Assembly (NCBI RefSeq): GCF_000023285.1
Contig: NC_013162.1
Location: forward strand, 1,888,501-1,952,500
DNA from: Capnocytophaga ochracea DSM 7271
Lineage (GTDB): Bacteria > Bacteroidota > Bacteroidia > Flavobacteriales > Flavobacteriaceae
Direction: 5' to 3'
DNA length: 64,000 nt
The notes beneath the pieces were generated by a model that made no database searches, was not told where the DNA came from, and worked only from the letters and a program-made list of their open reading frames with translations. The position numbers and the translations under genes are program-made. Below, piece by piece: positions 8,505 through 17,015 of the stretch (position 1 is its first letter; each line of letters opens with the position of its first letter).

Positions 8505-10877
8505 TTAGAAACTAAAATTATAAGTTACACTGGGTATGATACCAAAAATAGAGAGTTTAACGGCTTCATTTTTATGGGTGTCTAAGTTCTCACGGAAGGA
8601 AACACTCACAGCATTCTTGCGGTTGTACACGTTGTAAATACCGAATACCCATTCGCTTTTCCAACGCTTGTTTGGGCGTTGTGGCGTATAGGTAGCCGAA
8701 AGATCCAAACGGTGATAAGTAGGCAAGCGGTATTCGTTTCGTTTGCTATAGTCAGGAACACTCATTCCTAAGTAGTTATAACGTCCTACGGGGTAATTAG
8801 TAGGTAAGCCTGATTGAAAGTTAAATACAGCTCCGAATGTCCATTTAGCAGAGAGCTCATAGGTAGCCGTAATCGAAACATCGTGAGGTTTGTCGTAGGG
8901 AGCACTATACCAGTCGCCGTAGTTGATACCTATTTCTTCAGAGGTACGTCCTTTAGTTTGCATTTCCGATTTTGAGAGTGTATAAGCTATCCACCCAGTG
9001 AGTTTACCGGTGTTTTTACGCAATAACAGTTCCAAACCATAAGCTCTGTTTTCCCCTGTTAGCAATACTTGTTCAATTGCTTCGTTAGCAATGAGGTTCG
9101 CACCGTCTATATAGTCTAACCGATTTTGCACTTTCTTGTAATAAGTTTCAACCTCTATGCTGTATTTATCGTCCGAGAAGTTAGAAGCATAACCCAACGC
9201 CACTTGGTCAGCTAACTGTGGTTTGATAAACTCATCACTGGGTGCCCATACGTTCAAAGGCGAAGGCGAAGCTGTGTTAGAAATCAAATGTACATATTGA
9301 GCCGTACGCGCATAACTCGCTTTTATTGATTTATTATCGTTGAAAGCATAACTCATAGTAAAGCGCGGTTCGAAGTTAGAGTACAAATTTATAATACGGT
9401 TACTACCGTAGTACTTCGTCCCAATAGGGGTTGCTTTCTGATAGATTTGTCGGCTAGCGTTAAATATCACAGGGTTGTCATCTTTATACACATTTACAGT
9501 ACGCTTTCCTAAGTGATAGAAAGAGCTCAATCTCACTCCGTACGATACCGTAAGAGCATCTCCTAATTTCTGTTCGGCATCTATATAAAAAGCTGTTTCG
9601 GCAGCGTATTTATGGTCAAGAACCTTTTCTTTGATAGTAGAGGCAGGAGATTTAGGGAGGACTTTACCAGGTTTGAAGGTATAATATAGTCCTTGAAATC
9701 CATAAGTGAATTTAAACTTCTCTGATACATAGTTCTTGAAATCATATTTTAGGTTGAAATTCTCTATCCCTGAAGTCCATATCATATCAATCCAGTTAAA
9801 GTCAAACTTATAGTTGTAATTGCTATAAATAGCAGATAAATTAGAGAAGAGCTTCTCAGTAAATAAGTGATTCCAACGCAAATTCACTAAAGCATTACCA
9901 TAAGCATTAGTAAGGTTATTGCTCAGTTTAAAAAGGTCTCTACCAAAGTAACCCGAAAGATACAGCGCATTGTTTTGGTTCAGTTGGTAAGAGAGTTTTG
10001 TATTGAGGTCGTAAAAGTACATCGAATTTTCATTGTCGCTCAGTTTGAGAAAGAGATGAGCGTAAGAGGCGCGACCTCCTACTAAAAACGACGCTTTGTC
10101 TTTCACTATAGGACCTTCCGCAAGTAATCGTGAAGAGAGCACCCCTATGCCCCCTGTAGCGCCAAACTTGTTCTTGTTACCCTCTTTCTGATAAATATCC
10201 AAAACGGAAGCGATACGTCCGCCATAACGTGCTGGAATTCCTCCTTTGTAGAGCTTCATATCACGTATAGCATCAGCGTTGAAGACACTCAAAAAACCAA
10301 AGAGGTGCGAAGCGTTGAAAATCGTTGCTTCATCAAGAAGCACTAAATTTTGGTCGGCAGCACCGCCACGCACGTTAAATCCTGATGATGCTTCGCCTGC
10401 GTTGCTCACCCCTGGCATCTGCATCAGCGTTTTGATAATATCTACTTCACCTACTAGTACAGGCAGTTTCTTCACCGTAGCGATAGGAATAGAAGCTACA
10501 CTCATTTCAGGCTTGCGTACTGCTGTTTTTTGGGTTGTGGCATTTGCACTTACGTCTACTCCTGTAAGCTGAATAGCCTCAGGCTTCAGTTTGTAATCTT
10601 TGCGGATATTCTTGTTTAATACTATAGTTTCTTGGTGAGTACCATAGCCTATATACTCAATGGTAATGGTATATTTGCCTTCGGGCAAGGTAATAGAATA
10701 GAACCCGTACTCGTTGGTAGAGGTACCTGTGTGCAGTTCTTTGATGATAAAGTTTACCCCTAAGAGCTTTTCGCCGTTAGAAGCATCAGCAATCGAACCA
10801 CTAAGGGTGTATTTGTGCTGTGCAAAAACAGCAGTTGTAGCTACTAAAAACAATAGTAGCAAACATTTTCTTTTCAT
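8505..10877 (-). CDS. TonB-dependent receptor with carboxypeptidase-regulatory-like N-terminal domain
   Basis: This 790-residue outer-membrane receptor has a signal peptide (1-20, ending AVFAQ). A beta-sandwich of the CarboxypepD_reg-like type spans about residues 24-105, with a plug domain near 115-225 (SSGFNVRGGAADQNLVLLDE). A 22-strand barrel runs to the aromatic C-terminus SVTYNFSF. Such receptors import a ligand using TonB/ExbBD energy; this subclass pairs with a DUF4249 lipoprotein, here immediately downstream. A well-spaced promoter lies about 100 bases upstream. The transported ligand cannot be read from sequence. SusD is absent, so a classical polysaccharide locus is unlikely. Confidence 0.9.
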   Translation of the reverse strand: MKRKCLLLLFLVATTAVFAQHKYTLSGSIADASNGEKLLGVNFIIKELHTGTSTNEYGFYSITLPEGKYTITIEYIGYGTHQETIVLNKNIRKDYKLKPEAIQLTGVDVSANATTQKTAVRKPEMSVASIPIATVKKLPVLVGEVDIIKTLMQMPGVSNAGEASSGFNVRGGAADQNLVLLDEATIFNASHLFGFLSVFNADAIRDMKLYKGGIPARYGGRIASVLDIYQKEGNKNKFGATGGIGVLSSRLLAEGPIVKDKASFLVGGRASYAHLFLKLSDNENSMYFYDLNTKLSYQLNQNNALYLSGYFGRDLFKLSNNLTNAYGNALVNLRWNHLFTEKLFSNLSAIYSNYNYKFDFNWIDMIWTSGIENFNLKYDFKNYVSEKFKFTYGFQGLYYTFKPGKVLPKSPASTIKEKVLDHKYAAETAFYIDAEQKLGDALTVSYGVRLSSFYHLGKRTVNVYKDDNPVIFNASRQIYQKATPIGTKYYGSNRIINLYSNFEPRFTMSYAFNDNKSIKASYARTAQYVHLISNTASPSPLNVWAPSDEFIKPQLADQVALGYASNFSDDKYSIEVETYYKKVQNRLDYIDGANLIANEAIEQVLLTGENRAYGLELLLRKNTGKLTGWIAYTLSKSEMQTKGRTSEEIGINYGDWYSAPYDKPHDVSITATYELSAKWTFGAVFNFQSGLPTNYPVGRYNYLGMSVPDYSKRNEYRLPTYHRLDLSATYTPQRPNKRWKSEWVFGIYNVYNRKNAVSVSFRENLDTHKNEAVKLSIFGIIPSVTYNFSF

Positions 10878-10979
10878 ATGTTACTGTTTTTATTTTTCGG
10901 TACAAAAGTATAAGACAAGATGTTTATAGCACTTATCTATTTCTTTTAATAAGTTATCAATTTTGTGTCTTTTTGAGTG

Positions 10980-11010
10980 CAAAGGTATAACAATATTGTG
11001 GTTTATACAA
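10980..11010 (-). promoter_or_regulatory. Promoter of the TonB receptor operon
   Basis: On the minus strand TTG (11008-11010), a 20-base spacer and TACCTTTG (10980-10987) match the consensus, leaving a leader of about 95 bases. A second TACTTTTG at 10903-10910 lacks a clear -33 partner. The rest of the 10878-11240 spacer is AT-rich and holds REP-like units and a terminator. Confidence 0.6.
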
Positions 11011-11108
11011 AAAACTAATCAATGATTAGTGAAATAATAACCAACGCTTGATTGTTTTTTTACTAAACTTACAACTTCAAAAATCTACTAATTTACCAAT
11101 TAAAAAAA

Positions 11109-11144
11109 TGCCTGTCGTGCTACGACTGCTTGTGCGGCTCGCAC
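11109..11144. repeat. REP-like tandem pair
   Basis: Two adjacent 18-bp imperfect palindromes, TGCCTGTCGTGCTACGAC and TGCTTGTGCGGCTCGCAC, lie downstream of the small membrane protein gene. Each unit can fold on a GTGCG/CGCAC-type stem. Confidence 0.75.
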
Positions 11145-11167
11145 TTTCTATCCACTCTTCCATACAA

Positions 11168-11206
11168 AAGAGTCAGCAATTAGCCTTACACTAACTGCTG
11201 ACTCTT
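11168..11206 (-). terminator. Terminator hairpin, near-identical to the one at 12383
   Basis: A 15-bp stem (AGAGTCAGCAATTAG against CTAACTGCTGACTCT, one mismatch) with a 7-base loop is followed on the minus strand by TTTT. It lies 35 bases after the stop of the gene at 11241-11717. A near-copy ends the OmpA gene. Confidence 0.75.
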
Positions 11207-11240
11207 ATCTCATTTGCTAATTTGCTAATTTTCAAATTTG

Positions 11241-11717
11241 CTAATTGCCTGTGTGGCTCACACTGCCTGTGTAGCACGCACAATATATCAACAATATAAG
11301 CAGATTGACTCCTCCCAAAACGTCTTCTTTATGTTTTATTCTAAGAAAATCAGAAGTTACTTGGTTCATTTTGTACTGCTGAAAAGCTAAAAGTGAAGTT
11401 TCGTAAGATAAGGGTATGATAAAAAACTCACCCAATATAAATACTGCGATTGAAAGTATAAGCAATAGTAAGTTTTTCCGAGTTCTTTGGCATAAGTAAA
11501 TTACAATATTGCCTATAAGGAACAACCACATTCCCTTAATCATTCCCAGTTGAACCATCGCATCTATAAATCGGCGTTGCCATAAGAAGAACGAAGTGTC
11601 TTGTGGTGTAGAAAGCATATTCATCGCTATAAAAGCCGAAATATTTCCTATTAATAAACTAAGCCCCAAAATAGCAATAAATTGAGCTGCTCGCTGAAAA
11701 AGATTTTTACTTTTCAT
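11241..11717 (-). CDS. Hypothetical integral membrane protein with a repeat-derived C-terminus
   Basis: This is a 158-residue protein I do not recognise. It begins MKSKNLFQRAAQFIAILGLS and has hydrophobic segments near residues 11-33, 62-77, 83-103 and 138-148, so it is probably a four-helix inner-membrane protein. The last twelve or so residues (ACYTGSVSHTGN) and the stop codon are encoded by a REP-like tandem pair (11246-11281). The original 3' end therefore seems to have been replaced by repeat sequence. It lies upstream of a terminator and downstream of a Crp/Fnr regulator on the same strand, 77 bases apart. Function unknown. Confidence 0.6.
   Translation of the reverse strand: MKSKNLFQRAAQFIAILGLSLLIGNISAFIAMNMLSTPQDTSFFLWQRRFIDAMVQLGMIKGMWLFLIGNIVIYLCQRTRKNLLLLILSIAVFILGEFFIIPLSYETSLLAFQQYKMNQVTSDFLRIKHKEDVLGGVNLLILLIYCACYTGSVSHTGN
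11246..11281. repeat. REP-like tandem pair overlapping a gene 3' end
   Basis: TGCCTGTGTGGCTCACAC followed directly by TGCCTGTGTAGCACGCAC. The pair overlaps the last codons of the membrane protein gene at 11241-11717. Confidence 0.8.
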
Positions 11718-11794
11718 CTGTTATTCTGTTTTTAATTTCTGAGATGCAAAATAATGCAGAAGTGGTGAGATAAAAATTAACTTGGGGTAATAAA

Positions 11795-12373
11795 TTACAT
11801 ATAGGCTATTCTTCTTCTAATTCTGCTCAATGATTGTGGAGTAACTCCTACAAACGAAGCTATGTATTTCTGTGCTACTCGTTGCTCAATATTTTTATAT
11901 TGCTTCATAAATTTCGAATAACGTTCTTGCGGACTATCAGTAAGTCCCGAAATGATGTATTGTACTGCTTTGATAAAAGTCTCTTCAAGTAGTAGCCTAC
12001 CAAACCGTTCACCCTCTTCTATTTCTTTGTAAAACCGTTGCAAATTACCGTAAGAAATCATTTGCAAAACACTATCTTCAAGTGCAATGATTGTTTTCTG
12101 TGAAGGTGTTTTAGTTATAAAACTCTCATAGTCGCAAACAAAAGTATTCTCTTCGTTAAAGTGTATAGTAAGTTCTTTCCCATCATAATTCATAAATTGC
12201 CTCAGTAATCCCTTGTTTACATAACAGAAATGCCTACAAACTTTACCTTCTTGTAGTAGTACCTCTCCTTTGGCAAGATACAAAGGCTCAAAAAGCTCTT
12301 CTATAAGAATACAGTCCTTTCCCGATAGAGCTATATATCCCCTTATCTTGTTTAAAAGTAATTCGTATTTCAT
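11795..12373 (-). CDS. Crp/Fnr family transcriptional regulator
   Basis: This 192-residue protein has an N-terminal cyclic-nucleotide-binding-like beta-roll (about residues 18-115; ALSGKDCILIEELFEPLYLAKGEVLLQEG). A C-terminal helix-turn-helix lies near residues 150-190 (RVAQKYIASFVGVTPQSLSR). The motif VTPQSLSRIRR is typical of the recognition helix in Bacteroidota Crp-like regulators. There is no cysteine cluster of the FNR iron-sulfur type, and phosphate-binding residues of true CRP are not obvious, so the ligand is unknown. The start codon follows ten bases after the OmpA terminator hairpin. Target genes unknown. Confidence 0.85.
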   Translation of the reverse strand: MKYELLLNKIRGYIALSGKDCILIEELFEPLYLAKGEVLLQEGKVCRHFCYVNKGLLRQFMNYDGKELTIHFNEENTFVCDYESFITKTPSQKTIIALEDSVLQMISYGNLQRFYKEIEEGERFGRLLLEETFIKAVQYIISGLTDSPQERYSKFMKQYKNIEQRVAQKYIASFVGVTPQSLSRIRRRIAYM

Positions 12374-12382
12374 CTTCCATAC

Positions 12383-12423
12383 AAAAAAGTCAGCAATTAG
12401 CTTTACACTAACTGCTGACTCTT
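12383..12423 (-). terminator. Terminator hairpin of the OmpA gene
   Basis: AAGTCAGCAATTAG pairs with CTAACTGCTGACTT/C around a 7-base loop and is followed on the minus strand by six T residues. It is nearly identical over about 60 bp to the hairpin at 11168-11206, including flanking bases (CTTCCATACAAAA). Confidence 0.75.
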
Positions 12424-12457
12424 ATCTCATTTGTTAATTCTTTAATTGTCTTTAATT

Positions 12458-12484
12458 GTCAGTGCGACTCGCACCGGCTCGCAC
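12458..12484. repeat. REP-like unit abutting the OmpA stop codon
   Basis: GTCAGTGCGACTCGCAC followed by a half unit CGGCTCGCAC. The second ends at the stop codon of the OmpA gene. Confidence 0.65.
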
Positions 12485-13356
12485 TATTTTCCTTTACCAC
12501 CGATAGCAGGGTCTTTCATTCCCTCTTCAATCATAGTGTAGAATTGGTCAAGCTTAGGCAATATCACAATACGAGTACGACGGTTTAAGGCACGTCCGTT
12601 AGCATCACCATTGCTTGCTAAAGGCACGTAATAGCTACGACCGGCTGCAGTCATACGTTCAGGAGCAACTCCAAAGTCTTTTTGTAATACACGTACAATC
12701 TCGGTAGCACGCATTACGCTCAAATCCCAGTTGTCACGAATACAACTTGTTTTGATGTTTACGTTATCGGTGTGTCCTTCCACCATAAACTCAAAGTCAG
12801 GTTTATTTTTAACCACTTTTGCAACTTTTTCAAGTACGCTCTTTGCGTTTTTAGAAATAGTGTAGCTACCACTGCTGAAAAGCATCTTATCAGAGATATT
12901 GATAAATACCACACCTTTTTCTACTTTGATGTCTACATCTTGGTCGTCTAAGTTACCCAACACTCCTTTGAGGCTTTGTACCAAGGCGAGGTTTATTGAG
13001 TCACGACGGGTAACAGCATCGCGCAAATTCTTGATAGTTAAATCTTTTTCACGCAAGCTTTCCAATGATTTTTCAAGGTTCTCAGCACCTTTTTGGGTAA
13101 GCGTAGTAAGGTTACCCATATTGTTGATGAGCTGCTGATTGTTTTCTTTGAGCAAGTCGTTCTGATTTTTCATACTCTCCAACTTGTGAGTCAAGTTGTT
13201 CTTTTCGTCTAAACACATATTGAGTTTTACGGTAGCAGTGTTTAGTAAATCCTCAGTCTGTTTGTTTCTTGCTTCTAATTCAGCATACTTCTTTTTGGAT
13301 ACGCACGATGTGGTAATCAATCCCAACACCGACATTGCGATAATAAATTTTTTCAT
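12484..13356 (-). CDS. OmpA family peptidoglycan-associated lipoprotein
   Basis: This 290-residue outer-membrane lipoprotein has a signal peptide with lipobox TTSC (Cys18). A long coiled coil follows (about 23-120, KYAELEARNKQTEDLL), then a C-terminal OmpA domain (about 145-275) with FMVEGHTDN and NRRTRIVILPK, which bind peptidoglycan. It tethers the outer membrane to the wall. The fold order (lipid anchor, coiled coil, OmpA) resembles flavobacterial OmpA/MotB-type proteins. It has its own promoter and terminator, so it is a single-gene unit. Confidence 0.9.
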   Translation of the reverse strand: MKKFIIAMSVLGLITTSCVSKKKYAELEARNKQTEDLLNTATVKLNMCLDEKNNLTHKLESMKNQNDLLKENNQQLINNMGNLTTLTQKGAENLEKSLESLREKDLTIKNLRDAVTRRDSINLALVQSLKGVLGNLDDQDVDIKVEKGVVFINISDKMLFSSGSYTISKNAKSVLEKVAKVVKNKPDFEFMVEGHTDNVNIKTSCIRDNWDLSVMRATEIVRVLQKDFGVAPERMTAAGRSYYVPLASNGDANGRALNRRTRIVILPKLDQFYTMIEEGMKDPAIGGKGK

Positions 13357-13386
13357 ATAGTTTATGTTTTAAAATTAATCAATAGG

Positions 13387-13417
13387 CAAATGTACGCCTT
13401 TTTTTATTATTGTGCAA
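13387..13417 (-). promoter_or_regulatory. Promoter of the OmpA lipoprotein gene
   Basis: Minus-strand TTG (13415-13417), a 20-base gap and TACATTTG (13387-13394), ending about 30 bases before the start codon. Confidence 0.65.
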
Positions 13418-13438
13418 TAAAAATGCCAACTTTTCGTC

Positions 13439-15121
13439 TTATTTGTTTTTTGGCTTCTCTTTAGCCTTCTCTTTTCCCGCCTTATTCTCTTTTTTAAGCG
13501 ACGGATTTGCAAGCAGATTTTCCTCCTCGTCTATCTCCTCAGGAGTCTTCATTCCCTTAATTTTCTTGGGTTTTATTTTCTTCTCCGCATCGCTAAAAAT
13601 CTCTTCTTTACTGCGGATACGTTCATCACCTCGCCATATAAATTCCTTAAACTTACGGTCGTTCACGTGTAATTTATCGTCTGGGTATAAATTCCCCGAT
13701 GGTTGTGTAATAAACACCGTTTGTTGTATTTGCTGGTCTTTGTTTAAATAGAGCTTAATATGACTACAAGTCAGTTTGTTGATACCTACCAGCTCCTTAG
13801 CGTCGTTATACACGTAATAAATAGACTCGGTATTCTGCAAAAAGTCTATTTGTCGCAAAACATTTTTCTTGAATTTGCCATACAAGAACTTACCTTTCAC
13901 TTGGTTATAGCCATCGCCCAAACTGTCTTTCTCTACCACCAGTGCGTTGTTAAACACTTTTAAAGAGTCCAGTTGCTCGGTCTTCGTATTGGCAATCAGG
14001 TGAATATTGTCACCCGTCATTTGGCTTTCGCCTGTCCACGCTACAGGTTTGCCCACCATTTGGGTCAGCCCATTAGCCTCGTCAGAGTGAATTGAATCGC
14101 ACTTGGCTTGCATATCACTTTTGAAAATACGAGCATCGGGGTAAGCGCGAATCACGCGGTGTTGCGGTTTGCCAGTAACCAAAATGCGCTTGCCGTGCAT
14201 ATACATCGAGTCTTTCTCCACTAATGTGATTACCACTGCCTTTTTGGTGATAAACATCGAATCTTTTGCCTTGTGAATTTCGCCGTAATGCCCTCGTACA
14301 AAGGTCTTGTTTACCGTGTCCGAAATGAAGATATTGTTAGAACCCGAAGAAAACTGACGGCGTTTATCAAAATACAAACTGTCGCCCACCAAGGTTTTCA
14401 GGTCGTATTCTATCTTGGCGTGCTTCATAAAATAACCCAATTGTCGACGCGTATCGTAAAAACCTCGCTCGCAATACACTTTGTAATCAGCGCCCACAAT
14501 GGTAGTTTTGCCGTAAAAATAGGCGTTGCCCGAATTGTGATAATAGTCCAACACCTGCGAATTAACCGTAAAATCTCTATTGACAATCTTTACCGAATTG
14601 GTAAATTGGTTTTTCTTGGTCGTTACGTAATACTTTCCTGTTTTACTGGTGAGCTCATTTTCAGGGTCAGTAATTTTTCCGAAATTGTTGTAATAAGCCT
14701 CCTGAGAGTTGCGGTCGAAGAAGAGTTCTTGGGTTTCCAGCGTCATATTCCCATTGCGCAATAGCACGTTCTCGCGGGCTACAGCTGTTTTAGTATTCCC
14801 TTTATACGATACGTACTGACTGTTCATTTGTAGCGTGTCGCCTTGTTGTAGCACTACATTGCCGTGTGCAATCACCTCGTTTTTCTCCTCGTAGAGCACA
14901 GCCAAATCGCACCACACGTCTAATCCTTGATGTCGAAACTGTACCCGTTGTCCGTCCGATTTAAAGATAGTAGCCCCAGGGTATTTCTCATTGTCAATTG
15001 TAAATTCCCCCCCGTAGATAATTTCGATACGGCGGGTCTTGCTATTGTCATTCTGAGCCCAAAGGTTAGTACAAAAGGTTAATAAACAAGTGAATAATAT
15101 ATAGTAATACGTTTTTTTCAT
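13439..15121 (-). CDS. OstA/LptA-like protein, probable LPS transport
   Basis: This 560-residue protein has a signal peptide (1-22, ending NLWAQ). Repeating beta-jellyroll stretches of the OstA type follow, such as IEIIYGGEFTIDNEKYPGAT, VIAHGNVVLQQGDTLQMNSQ and VARENVLLRNGN. The region near residues 500-560 is strongly charged and lysine-rich. In Bacteroidota, large OstA-like proteins are thought to form part of the periplasmic LPS bridge; LptB is encoded elsewhere in this window. It has its own promoter and diverges from rsmH over a 600-bp spacer. Confidence 0.8.
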   Translation of the reverse strand: MKKTYYYILFTCLLTFCTNLWAQNDNSKTRRIEIIYGGEFTIDNEKYPGATIFKSDGQRVQFRHQGLDVWCDLAVLYEEKNEVIAHGNVVLQQGDTLQMNSQYVSYKGNTKTAVARENVLLRNGNMTLETQELFFDRNSQEAYYNNFGKITDPENELTSKTGKYYVTTKKNQFTNSVKIVNRDFTVNSQVLDYYHNSGNAYFYGKTTIVGADYKVYCERGFYDTRRQLGYFMKHAKIEYDLKTLVGDSLYFDKRRQFSSGSNNIFISDTVNKTFVRGHYGEIHKAKDSMFITKKAVVITLVEKDSMYMHGKRILVTGKPQHRVIRAYPDARIFKSDMQAKCDSIHSDEANGLTQMVGKPVAWTGESQMTGDNIHLIANTKTEQLDSLKVFNNALVVEKDSLGDGYNQVKGKFLYGKFKKNVLRQIDFLQNTESIYYVYNDAKELVGINKLTCSHIKLYLNKDQQIQQTVFITQPSGNLYPDDKLHVNDRKFKEFIWRGDERIRSKEEIFSDAEKKIKPKKIKGMKTPEEIDEEENLLANPSLKKENKAGKEKAKEKPKNK

Positions 15122-15144
15122 TCAAATTCATTCCAATGATGGTG

Positions 15145-15174
15145 CAAAGATACGAAAATAATCATAAATGCCAA
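15145..15174 (-). promoter_or_regulatory. Promoter of the OstA-like gene
   Basis: Minus-strand TTG (15172-15174), a 19-base gap and TATCTTTG (15145-15152), about 24 bases before the start codon. Confidence 0.65.
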
Positions 15175-15356
15175 TACATCTATGCCCCACACATCAATTT
15201 TTATACCATTCTCTTCCAGTTTACAGCCTTTACGGTTTCTATATTCCTCCTTTTTCGTCTCTATATACTTTCGTTTTTCCAGTCTTCACCCTTCGCTTAA
15301 TTAACACTTTTTAACTTTTTAATCTTCGCTCTTAATCCCTCATTCTTAACTACTTA

Positions 15357-15444
15357 TATACCCTTTCTATACCAATCGTCCAAGATTCGTATAAGCTTCC
15401 TATAAGCTTTCTATAAGCTAACTATACCATAACCCTATCTTCGA
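15357..15444 (+). repeat. 11-bp-phased intergenic element, copy 1
   Basis: Eight consecutive 11-mers: TATACCCTTTC, TATACCAATCG, TCCAAGATTCG, TATAAGCTTCC, TATAAGCTTTC, TATAAGCTAAC, TATACCATAAC, CCTATCTTCGA. The third unit is identical in all four copies of this element. It lies in the divergent spacer between the OstA-like gene and rsmH. A looser 10-bp rhythm of CGAT-containing units continues to about 15475. Confidence 0.85.
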
Positions 15445-15512
15445 TACTTTCCGATTCCCTCCGAGATTCTCCGATAACACACCTTTGCAATCCCTACAAA
15501 ACCTTCTCCATT

Positions 15513-15656
15513 TTCTCATTCTCTCATTCTCTCATTCTCTCATTCTCTCATTTTCTCATTTTCTCATTCTCTCATTCTCTCATTTTCTCATTTTCTCATT
15601 CTCTCATTTTCTCATTTTCTCATTTTCTCATTCTCTCATTTTCTCATTCTCTCATT
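15513..15656. repeat. Array of eighteen 8-bp units (YTCTCATT)
   Basis: Eighteen units in perfect register, each TTCTCATT or CTCTCATT, which is the reverse complement of the unit at 2736-2815. The array ends about ten bases before the -33 element of the rsmH promoter, so changes in copy number would alter the promoter's upstream flank. Confidence 0.95.
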
Positions 15657-15666
15657 TAATTTAAAT

Positions 15667-15697
15667 TTGGTGGTTGAGTATTAAATTCGTACCTTTG
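15667..15697 (+). promoter_or_regulatory. Promoter of the rsmH-ftsL-ftsI group
   Basis: TTG at 15667-15669, a 20-base gap and TACCTTTG at 15690-15697, 27 bases before the rsmH start. No mraZ gene precedes rsmH, so this is the first promoter of the cluster. Confidence 0.7.
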
Positions 15698-15724
15698 CAC
15701 TCTATTATATCACGTAGCAAGTAA

Positions 15725-16639
15725 ATGAACAATAACACCCCCTATCATACTCCTGTACTCTTAACGCAAAGCATTGAGGGACTGAATATCAAAGATAATG
15801 GCACTTATGTCGACGTTACCTTTGGTGGTGGAGGGCATTCGCGCGAAATCTTAAAGCACCTCGGTAAAAACGGACGCCTCTATGCGTTCGACCAAGATGC
15901 CGACGCCCTTAATAATACCATCGATGATGAACGTTTTACTCTTATTCAGCAAAACTTTAAGTATCTGCGTCAGTATTTGCGCTTTTACGGAGTAACACAA
16001 GTAGATGGGGTTTTGGGTGATTTTGGGGTTTCCTCTCACCAGTTCGATGTAGCTGAGCGTGGTTTCTCTACTCGTTTTGAAGGTACACTCGATATGCGTA
16101 TGAACCAGCAAGCTCCTCTTTCAGCCCAAGAAGTCGTCAATGAGTATGGCGAGATAGAACTCACTCATATCTTTTTTCAATATGGCGAACTGAAAAATGC
16201 CAAAGCAATAGCCCGTGCCATAATCAGTTACCGAGAGCAGAAACCAATACGCTTAGGCAGTGAACTACAAGAGGCAGTAAAAGCTCTTTTGCCTAAATTT
16301 AAAGAGAACAAAGTGTTAGCACAAATCTATCAAGCCATTCGTATAGAGGTAAATGCCGAAATAGAAGCTTTGGAATCATTTTTGCTACAACTCCCTGCCG
16401 TAGTCAAGCCACAAGGGCGTATCAGCCTTATCAGCTATCATTCACTCGAAGACCGCTGTGTAAAACGCTTCATTCGAGACGGACAGTTAGAAGGAGCTCC
16501 TGAGAAAGATTGGTATGGCAATGTGTCAGTACCCTTTAAAAAAGTAGGCGGTCTCATCACTCCTGATGATACTGAAATAGCACAAAACAGCCGTGCCCGT
16601 AGTGCCAAACTCCGTATCGCCGAACGTTTAAATTCATAA
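15725..16639 (+). CDS. rsmH: 16S rRNA (cytosine(1402)-N4)-methyltransferase
   Basis: This 304-residue cytosolic enzyme (formerly MraW) methylates N4 of C1402 in 16S rRNA using S-adenosylmethionine. Motifs are HTPVLLTQSIEGL at the start, DVTFGGGGHSREIL near residue 29 for SAM binding, GDFGVSSHQFD, and near the end LISYHSLEDRCVKRF. Length is normal. It opens the division and cell-wall cluster as in other bacteria, but mraZ is missing upstream. The ftsL-like gene follows after 9 bases. Confidence 0.95.
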   Translation: MNNNTPYHTPVLLTQSIEGLNIKDNGTYVDVTFGGGGHSREILKHLGKNGRLYAFDQDADALNNTIDDERFTLIQQNFKYLRQYLRFYGVTQVDGVLGDFGVSSHQFDVAERGFSTRFEGTLDMRMNQQAPLSAQEVVNEYGEIELTHIFFQYGELKNAKAIARAIISYREQKPIRLGSELQEAVKALLPKFKENKVLAQIYQAIRIEVNAEIEALESFLLQLPAVVKPQGRISLISYHSLEDRCVKRFIRDGQLEGAPEKDWYGNVSVPFKKVGGLITPDDTEIAQNSRARSAKLRIAERLNS

Positions 16640-16648
16640 CTGAAAAAA

Positions 16649-16978
16649 ATGGGAAAAGCCACTGATGAAATAAAGAATATATTGCGAGGAAAATTTTTGG
16701 TAGAAGGTAAAGAAGCTACCCGAAATTGGTTCTTCATAAGCTTCCTTTTTGCTTTGGGAGTTATAATGATAGCTAGCTCGCATATGGTAGACCGCAAAGT
16801 ACACCAAATAGCTAAGCTCAACGACGAAGTAAATGAGCTCAAGAGTGAATTCGTCGATGTGCGTTCGCGTTTGCAGAAAGTGCGTTTGGAGTCTACGCTT
16901 TTAGAACAATTAGAAAGCAAAGGACTCAAACAACCCGAAAAACCACCACAAAAGATAAAGGCAATTGTAGAAGAGTAA
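16649..16978 (+). CDS. FtsL-like cell division protein
   Basis: This 109-residue protein has one transmembrane helix (about 27-45, WFFISFLFALGVIMIASSH), a basic cytoplasmic N-terminus and a periplasmic coiled coil (about 50-90). That is the topology of FtsL, which joins FtsB and FtsQ in the divisome. Sequence conservation in this family is low. The assignment rests on topology plus position between rsmH and ftsI, which is diagnostic. It ends in a proline/lysine-rich tail. Confidence 0.8.
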   Translation: MGKATDEIKNILRGKFLVEGKEATRNWFFISFLFALGVIMIASSHMVDRKVHQIAKLNDEVNELKSEFVDVRSRLQKVRLESTLLEQLESKGLKQPEKPPQKIKAIVEE

Positions 16979-17015
16979 TCTTTCAGATAATAGATAATAC
17001 AAGTAGAAAGAAGCA

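Noticed and set aside
14273-14764. 163-residue plus-strand ORF opposite the OstA-like gene
   Set aside because: It is a shadow of the OstA frame with no recognisable family.
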